Positions 55,095 to 59,895 of a stretch of 59,895 nt of DNA are shown here, piece by piece. Below the pieces are notes generated by a model. The model was not told the DNA's origin. It did no database searches and saw nothing but the letters and a program-made list of their open reading frames with translations. The position numbers were made by a program, and so were the translations under genes. This DNA is from Candidatus Obscuribacterales bacterium (GTDB lineage: Bacteria; Cyanobacteriota; Vampirovibrionia; Obscuribacterales; Obscuribacteraceae), in assembly GCA_949127735.1 (NCBI GenBank), contig CASBPX010000033.1:1-59895 (forward strand), written 5' to 3'. The stretch's first letter is position 1. Every line of letters starts with the position of its first letter.

Positions 55095-55448
55095 AAAAAG
55101 TAGGTCAATGACACCGAAACCGCTGGTTTGGTTAAAGGTGCTTGGATGGGCTTGAATGGCTTTTTGTTGTTTGCTTTATTCTTGTTAATAGAGAAATAGA
55201 TATGCCTCAAACTAGCAAAATTTATTTGCTCATTGAAGCTCTTTGATTGTAAGCATCAGTTTTTGAAGCTTCATTTTCTTACTCAGCTCACGCGAGGGGT
55301 CAAGTCAGTTCATTGCACCTTTGCGCTTAGTTACTAAAATGAGCCGGGTCTCAACTTCGCGCAATGTAGAACGTATACGCTCTATATCGCGCGAAGTCAC
55401 CAGCAACGAGTTAATCTTGCCGATAATGCCGTGATTGCCGCGGGCTAA
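55095..55448. other. Intergenic region downstream of the hybrid kinase
   Basis: The first part shows nothing I can name. From 55448 down to 55305 the - strand continues in the same frame beyond the kinase stop for 47 codons with coding-like residues (SRDIERIRSTLREVETRLIL). An inverted repeat (CTTCGCGC near 55355, GCGCGAAG near 55391) lies in it. It may be a former C-terminal extension. Confidence 0.35.
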
Positions 55449-57773
55449 TTAAGACCGCGAACCGCTTGCCAGCTCCGCCAGTGTTTTAGTTGCACCAGCG
55501 GCCACAAAAGTGTTCTGGTCTTCGGCAAGCGCCGAGAGAATTGTATTAGGTACTTTGTGATTACCGGCAATGGACAAACGCACATCTTCATTGGCATCTT
55601 TAGCCAATTTCTCGAGTAGTGCAGCAGGAATATTTGGGTTTTCAGAAACTCCCAGTCGTACATCAGAATCTTCATCGTCAGCCAACTTAGTCAGCAAATG
55701 CTCTGGAGTTTCTGGATTTTCACCAACTCGAGCACGGACACGCGCATTGGTATCAGTAGCCAATTTGGCCAAAATTGTTGGTGATGTGTGTGGGTTTCCG
55801 GCCAGCACCAGCCGCACATGTGTTTCTTCTTCAACCGGATGACGTTCACCGCCGGCATTTTCGGCCTGCAATTCACAAATAGCTCGCACCAGCACCGAAA
55901 GTTTTGCTGAAGTAATTGGCTTCGCCAGATAGTAGTTCATCTTGGTCTTCAAAGCTTCCATCACATCTTCGTCGCGCTGCGACACGGTGAGAAGCACCAC
56001 TGGAATTCCTTTCAAATGATTATCGCTTTTGATTTCTTCCAGCACTTCGTGGCCATTTTTGCGTGGCATATTTAAATCTAAAAGAATCAAATCGGGTAAG
56101 CGTTTGGTCTCAGACCGCTTCACTTCATTGAGATAGTCCATCCCTTCAACGCCGTCGTTAACGACTTGAAGCGTATATTTCAGATCAGAACGCTTCAATG
56201 CTTCCTGCGTCAGGCGCACATCTGAAGGTGTATCTTCAATCAAAAGTATTTCTATATTAGTATCCATGGCCGCTCTCCTCGGGGGTCTTCTTGCTGCTGG
56301 TAGAGTAAATAGGAATATGCACCCCTGTCCTAATTCCGACTCCACCCAAATTCTGCCGCCGTGCAATGCGACTATCTTTTTACAGATGGCCAGGCCCATG
56401 CCTGTGCCCTTGTACTTTGTTTTGCCGTGCAGACGGGCGAACATATCAAATATTCGATCTGCGTATTTTGAATCAATACCGATGCCATTGTCTCGTACAG
56501 AAAACAGCCATTCATCAACAGTTCGCTCTGCCGTAATGAATATTTGCGGCGGTTGATCACCACGATATTTGATAGCGTTACTAATCAGATTCTGGAATAG
56601 CTGAATTAGCTGCGAGCGATCGACAGCTACCTCAGGCAAATTATCGACTTCGAGAGTAGCATGATTTTCCTTGATCGAAGCATCGAGGTTGGCAAGAACT
56701 TCTTCAATAACTCCATCAACATCAGTCGAGGGCGCCGCCGAGAAGTCATTGTCATGATTAGTAATGCTTGAGTGCAGCAGCACAGACTGAATTAATTGCT
56801 GCATGCGATGAGTGCCATCCAGAATATATTCCATGAACTCTTCGCAGTCCTTGTTGAGCTGGCCTTTTGTGCTTTCAGACAGCAAATTAACAAAACCTTG
56901 CACCGCCCGCAGTGGCTCTTGCAAATCGTGCGATGCAATTTTAGCGAATTGTTTTAGTTCTTCGTTTGAGCGCGTAAGTTCAGTGGTGCGCAACTGTACG
57001 CGGCGCTCAAGCTCTTCATTTAGTTGTCTGCGCTCGGTAATGTCACGGCCAAATGCGCAGTAGACGCAACCGTTATCCACCCTTACTCTGAAAATTCCCA
57101 TCTCAATCGGAAATTCATGCCCGTCTTTGTGAGCGCACATGAGCTCGCTGTGCATCCGCGAAAAATCGTCTTCTTCATCACTCTTGAAGAAGGTTGCCAC
57201 CTCTCGCGTGTACTGGCGGCGCAAATGCTGCGGCACAATCATTGACAGCGGACGCCCCAGTGCTTCCTGCCTTGTATAGCCGAAAGTGCGCTCAGCCTGG
57301 GCATTCCAATCGGTGATGCGCCAGTGAGAATCCATTGAAATAAATGCGTCATAAGTATTTTCGACGATAATACGCAAACGTTTTTCACTGCGAATTAACG
57401 CCAGTTCTACGTTATTGCGTTCGATGGCATAACCGAGACAGCGATAGACGGAATCATCGCTGGCCTGTCCTTTGACTAGATAATCTTGCGCCCCTTTTTT
57501 CAAAGCTGTGAGCGCTACGTCTTGATCGTCAATTCCAGTCAAAACAACCGTTGGAATATCGGGAGCAGCAGCACGCACACGGTAAAAAGTCTCAACACCC
57601 TGACTGTCAGGCAAAGAAAGGTCTAACAAAATCACGTCAAAATCAGGATTTTGCAAAAAGTCGATTGCCTCCATCAGTGTTTTGGCACACTCGACGGTTA
57701 CGCCTCTTTGTTCCAGCTTGCTTCGCGCGACGTCAGCTTGCACCAAGCTGTCTTCTACTAGAAGTACACGCAT
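55449..57773 (-). CDS. Hybrid histidine kinase-response regulator with LRV-type repeats
   Basis: A 774-residue signalling protein. Domains in order: receiver 1 (about 1-120, phospho-Asp in LLDLSLPDS); PAS (about 130-255, ending FGRDITERRQ); a coiled linker; HisKA with H-box IASHDLQEPLRAV; HATPase with NLISNAIKYR, DNGIGID and GTGMGLAICKKI; receiver 2 (about 505-630, LLDLNMPRKNG); and four or more HEAT/LRV-like repeats near 650-765 (VRLVLAGNPHTSPTILAKLA and variants). Residue 503 is a Met with a strong internal ribosome site, so receiver 2 plus repeats may also be made alone. No membrane helix, so it senses inside the cell. The LRV part probably contacts a partner. Confidence 0.93.
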   Translation of the reverse strand: MRVLLVEDSLVQADVARSKLEQRGVTVECAKTLMEAIDFLQNPDFDVILLDLSLPDSQGVETFYRVRAAAPDIPTVVLTGIDDQDVALTALKKGAQDYLVKGQASDDSVYRCLGYAIERNNVELALIRSEKRLRIIVENTYDAFISMDSHWRITDWNAQAERTFGYTRQEALGRPLSMIVPQHLRRQYTREVATFFKSDEEDDFSRMHSELMCAHKDGHEFPIEMGIFRVRVDNGCVYCAFGRDITERRQLNEELERRVQLRTTELTRSNEELKQFAKIASHDLQEPLRAVQGFVNLLSESTKGQLNKDCEEFMEYILDGTHRMQQLIQSVLLHSSITNHDNDFSAAPSTDVDGVIEEVLANLDASIKENHATLEVDNLPEVAVDRSQLIQLFQNLISNAIKYRGDQPPQIFITAERTVDEWLFSVRDNGIGIDSKYADRIFDMFARLHGKTKYKGTGMGLAICKKIVALHGGRIWVESELGQGCIFLFTLPAARRPPRRAAMDTNIEILLIEDTPSDVRLTQEALKRSDLKYTLQVVNDGVEGMDYLNEVKRSETKRLPDLILLDLNMPRKNGHEVLEEIKSDNHLKGIPVVLLTVSQRDEDVMEALKTKMNYYLAKPITSAKLSVLVRAICELQAENAGGERHPVEEETHVRLVLAGNPHTSPTILAKLATDTNARVRARVGENPETPEHLLTKLADDEDSDVRLGVSENPNIPAALLEKLAKDANEDVRLSIAGNHKVPNTILSALAEDQNTFVAAGATKTLAELASGSRS

Positions 57774-58001
57774 ACTGTCCCAATCCTCACTTTGGCATGG
57801 CTCATTTTATGATTCATGCGGGTTGTACTGCAAGCGCTTGGCGCCTTAGCCCAGGTACATAGTTATAGTTTCGACTTTATCATCTTGCCCACTCAGCCAG
57901 CGTTCGTAGCCGGTAGACTACACCTGTTTAAAGCAATTTTTTTCACTTTGCAATACTCTTAAAAGAAGATATGCCTCCAAGTTACCGGCAAGGTAAGTGT
58001 C

Positions 58002-59051
58002 ATGCTACAGAAGCGTTTTCGGCAAATTAGTTCCCAAATATTAGTTGTTATGCTTGCCCTGCTGGCAACTCCGGCCCAGGCCGCTAAGCAGGTGCTCAGT
58101 GGCGAAGTCTGCTCGGCCAGAGTGCATCAGCTCGTAAGCGAGGTGGAGTGGTACAAATCGCTCAATAAAGCTCAAGCCGAGGCCACACGGTCGGGTAAAT
58201 TGATTGTCTGGGTACATATGCTGGGCAAAATCGACGGCAGTACGTGAAGTGCCGGCAATAGCCTGAGGGCCGTGTCGCTCTCATCAGAACCAGTTTTTTC
58301 AATGCTTAAAGACGATTTTGTCGTCGGTTACAGAAATATCGAAAATCAGAAATATGCGGGAGCTTCAGGCAAACATAAGCCTGACGAGACCGCAGTAGAT
58401 ACTACCAACGGCGCCGGACCGCACAATTTACAGATTTTCGTTTTGGCCACCGACGGCACAATCTTGACCTGCTTGCCCGGTTACTGGCACGCTGAAGATT
58501 TAGCCCATGAATTTGGTCTGGCCAAACAGCTCAATGCTATCTGGGTCAATCCAGAATTGAGTCTGGCAGACAAAAAAGCCCAATTTGCCAAGCTACAGAT
58601 GGGCCATGTTGCCACACACGACCCGGGCATGAGTAAGCGCAGTCACATGCAAGGTTTCGATTTAAAATATGAAGCAAAAAAACCTGCCTCCGATTTCTTT
58701 TACAACTCACGAGCGGTAAACCCGGCCACAGGCGATACTCCGGCCCGCAATGTTAAAACTGTAGATATTGTCATGCACGAACGTATGGCCGCTCATCCCT
58801 TCAAGCCTTACGAGCGCTTTGACGTGGCGCAATATTCTGATTATGGCAAGCCCACTTATGACAAACATGAGCAATATCTCGATGCTTCGGGCAAAATCGC
58901 CCCCGGAGCCGACCTTGCCAGCCAGCCTATGATTGGCAACACACCAAAGGCGCACCCAATCAAGACTCAAGCTAAGCGCACCGGCAGCCGGGTGGCACGC
59001 ACAACCGTTAATCATGCCGTGCGTTATGGCATTCGCGCTCTAATGCGCTAA
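58002..59051 (+). CDS. Secreted thioredoxin-like protein with an in-frame UGA
   Basis: One continuous frame of 350 codons carries a single TGA at codon 82 (58245-58247). Before it: a signal peptide (ILVVMLALLATPAQA) and VEWYKSLNKAQAEATRSGKL, then strand IVWVHMLGKIDGST. After it: SAGNSLRAVSLSSEPVFSML and strand DFVVGYRNIE, then a C-terminal domain. The layout matches thioredoxin-fold proteins (strand, active-site turn, helix with LSxxPV), and the UGA falls next to where the first active-site Cys would be. It may encode selenocysteine or be a nonsense mutation. A GTG at 58272 could restart translation. The exported product would act in periplasmic redox work. Confidence 0.7.
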
Positions 59052-59166
59052 ATTGATACGCTAAATTGTTAACCATTTGATTCACTGCACAGTTTCAGCC
59101 CGAGGCTGACTGGGCAGATAAAGTAATGGACTTTCACTTATTCAAATTTTTAAGTCGAGAAATCAT

Positions 59167-59520
59167 ATGCTTTTAAAAACCCGCACAGGCGACCGCCCAA
59201 CCATCAAGTTTCAAACTTACAGACAGGGTGATGTGCTCGTGCAAAAAATCGATAAACTGCCGGCAGAAGCACGAGCGGTGGAATGCGAAAAGCGCATCAT
59301 ATTGCAATTCGGTGAAGTCACGGGCCACGCCCACGCCATCAGCACTGACACCGCCTCATTCTTCACCGCCAAAGGCGAACGCTATGTAGTGACAAAACCG
59401 GGCGGTGCAAACCTGGTGCACGAAGAGCACGGCACAATATTCTTGCCCGAAGGCGTTTATCGCGTTGTGCAACAAAGAGAATATGTACCGGAGGCGCCTC
59501 CTCGAGATGTCATCGACTGA
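59167..59520 (+). CDS. Small conserved protein of unknown function
   Basis: A 117-residue soluble protein. It has the pattern of a widespread uncharacterised family seen next to DUF6745 genes: YRQGDVLVQKIDKLP, ILQFGEVTGHAHAIS, LVHEEHGTIFLPEGVYRVV and QREYVPEAPP. The repeated His (GHAHA, HEEH) could bind metal or a small ligand; that is inference. It overlaps the next gene by 14 bp. Confidence 0.75.
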   Translation: MLLKTRTGDRPTIKFQTYRQGDVLVQKIDKLPAEARAVECEKRIILQFGEVTGHAHAISTDTASFFTAKGERYVVTKPGGANLVHEEHGTIFLPEGVYRVVQQREYVPEAPPRDVID

Positions 59521-59895
59521 CAGTGGGCCCGTCACCTGGCTTCCTCCTGCTGATCAACACCTTTTAGAAGAAAACCTTATTAAGTGGCGGGGAATTGGTT
59601 TTTCCACCAGCGTAAGCGACCGCGCGCAAGCTGAAGCCGCAGCCACAGAAGCTTACCGCGCTGCTGGCCTGGCACCACCACGACTTTTTATCTGGCTGCA
59701 GTCTCCATGGGCCGGAAATACGGCCATGAAGCTTATCTACAGTGACATCGATTGGCCCGCCCAGCTCAACACCGGACAGGTCGATGTCTGGGATAAAGTC
59801 TGGCAGCAATCGCTCAAGACTGTGGGCGAAATGGTGGGCCTTGAAACCTGGCAAGCCGTGCGCCGCAATATTCGCCAGGCAGCTACAAAAAAAAT
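59507..59895 (+). CDS. DUF6745-like protein, runs off the window
   Basis: I read 129 codons from ATG 59507 to the window end without a stop. The start region fits the DUF6745 N-terminus: EENLIKWRGIGFSTSVSDRA, then EAAATEAYRAAGLAPPRLFI and WLQSPWAG. The family is uncharacterised and often lies beside the small protein encoded just upstream. A GGAGGC element is about 16 nt before the ATG, so coupling from the upstream gene is likely. Partial at its 3' end. Confidence 0.7.
   Translation, partial: MSSTDSGPVTWLPPADQHLLEENLIKWRGIGFSTSVSDRAQAEAAATEAYRAAGLAPPRLFIWLQSPWAGNTAMKLIYSDIDWPAQLNTGQVDVWDKVWQQSLKTVGEMVGLETWQAVRRNIRQAATKK

Overview
The window looks like a chromosome segment of a diderm, non-photosynthetic relative of the cyanobacteria. 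My best guess is an Obscuribacterales-like member of Melainabacteria/Vampirovibrionia. This is inference from gene style: a folate-biopterin (BT1) transporter, a Ser/Thr kinase with a C-terminal leucine-rich-repeat domain, kinesin-light-chain-type TPR proteins, many GT-C membrane glycosyltransferases, Flp/Tad pili, middling GC and clear GGAGG-type ribosome sites. No rRNA or convincing tRNA gene lies in the window, so the assignment cannot be tested here.

Layout. 0-1.9 kb: small poorly known genes (a TPR fragment, two overlapping coiled-coil genes, a beta-sandwich-like protein). 1.9-6.8 kb: a tightly overlapping + strand glycan operon (GT39-like, GT2, NAD-dependent epimerase, GT87). 6.8-14.2 kb: a - strand Flp/Tad pilus locus, read as pilin 1, terminator, pilin 2, cpaB, cpaE, cpaF, tadB, tadC, DUF192. 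14.7-18.5 kb: an uncharacterised + strand operon of a squalene-cyclase-fold protein, a Tat-exported DUF362 protein, an HTTM-like membrane protein and a MORN-repeat protein. 18.6-23.6 kb: GT39-like, LRR protein, BT1 transporter, a hypothetical gene, YbaK. 23.6-28.2 kb: an accessory island starting at a truncated alpha/beta hydrolase, with a tyrosine recombinase, a RES/Xre-like toxin-antitoxin pair, a broken gene and a DUF3800 gene. 28.6-30.6 kb: a group II intron. 30.8-35.3 kb: a second glycan operon (GT2, FAD oxidoreductase, YfhO) headed by the Ser/Thr kinase. 37.7-45 kb: mixed metabolic and signalling genes (PhyH dioxygenase, BBE-like flavoenzyme, esterase, response regulator, nucleotidyltransferase). 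45-51.3 kb: phosphoesterase and a third glycan group (FAD oxidoreductase, GT87, GT39-like). 51.3-57.8 kb: TPR protein, MocR-type regulator, and a hybrid histidine kinase with LRV-type repeats. 58-59.9 kb: a secreted thioredoxin-like gene interrupted by one in-frame UGA, then a small gene of unknown function and a DUF6745-like gene that runs off the end.

How it works together. Three groups of polyprenyl-dependent or membrane glycosyltransferases with sugar-modifying oxidoreductases suggest heavy investment in cell-surface glycans. The Tad pilus and LRR-tailed kinase fit a surface-attached, signal-rich lifestyle. The points most worth a second look are the UGA-interrupted thioredoxin-like gene (possible selenoprotein), the cyclase-like/DUF362/HTTM/MORN operon with its TAGG repeat at a ribosome site, the MocR regulator whose PLP lysine is replaced by Gln, the kinase-regulator fusion with a strong internal start site, and the epimerase gene with no ATG, GTG or TTG start.
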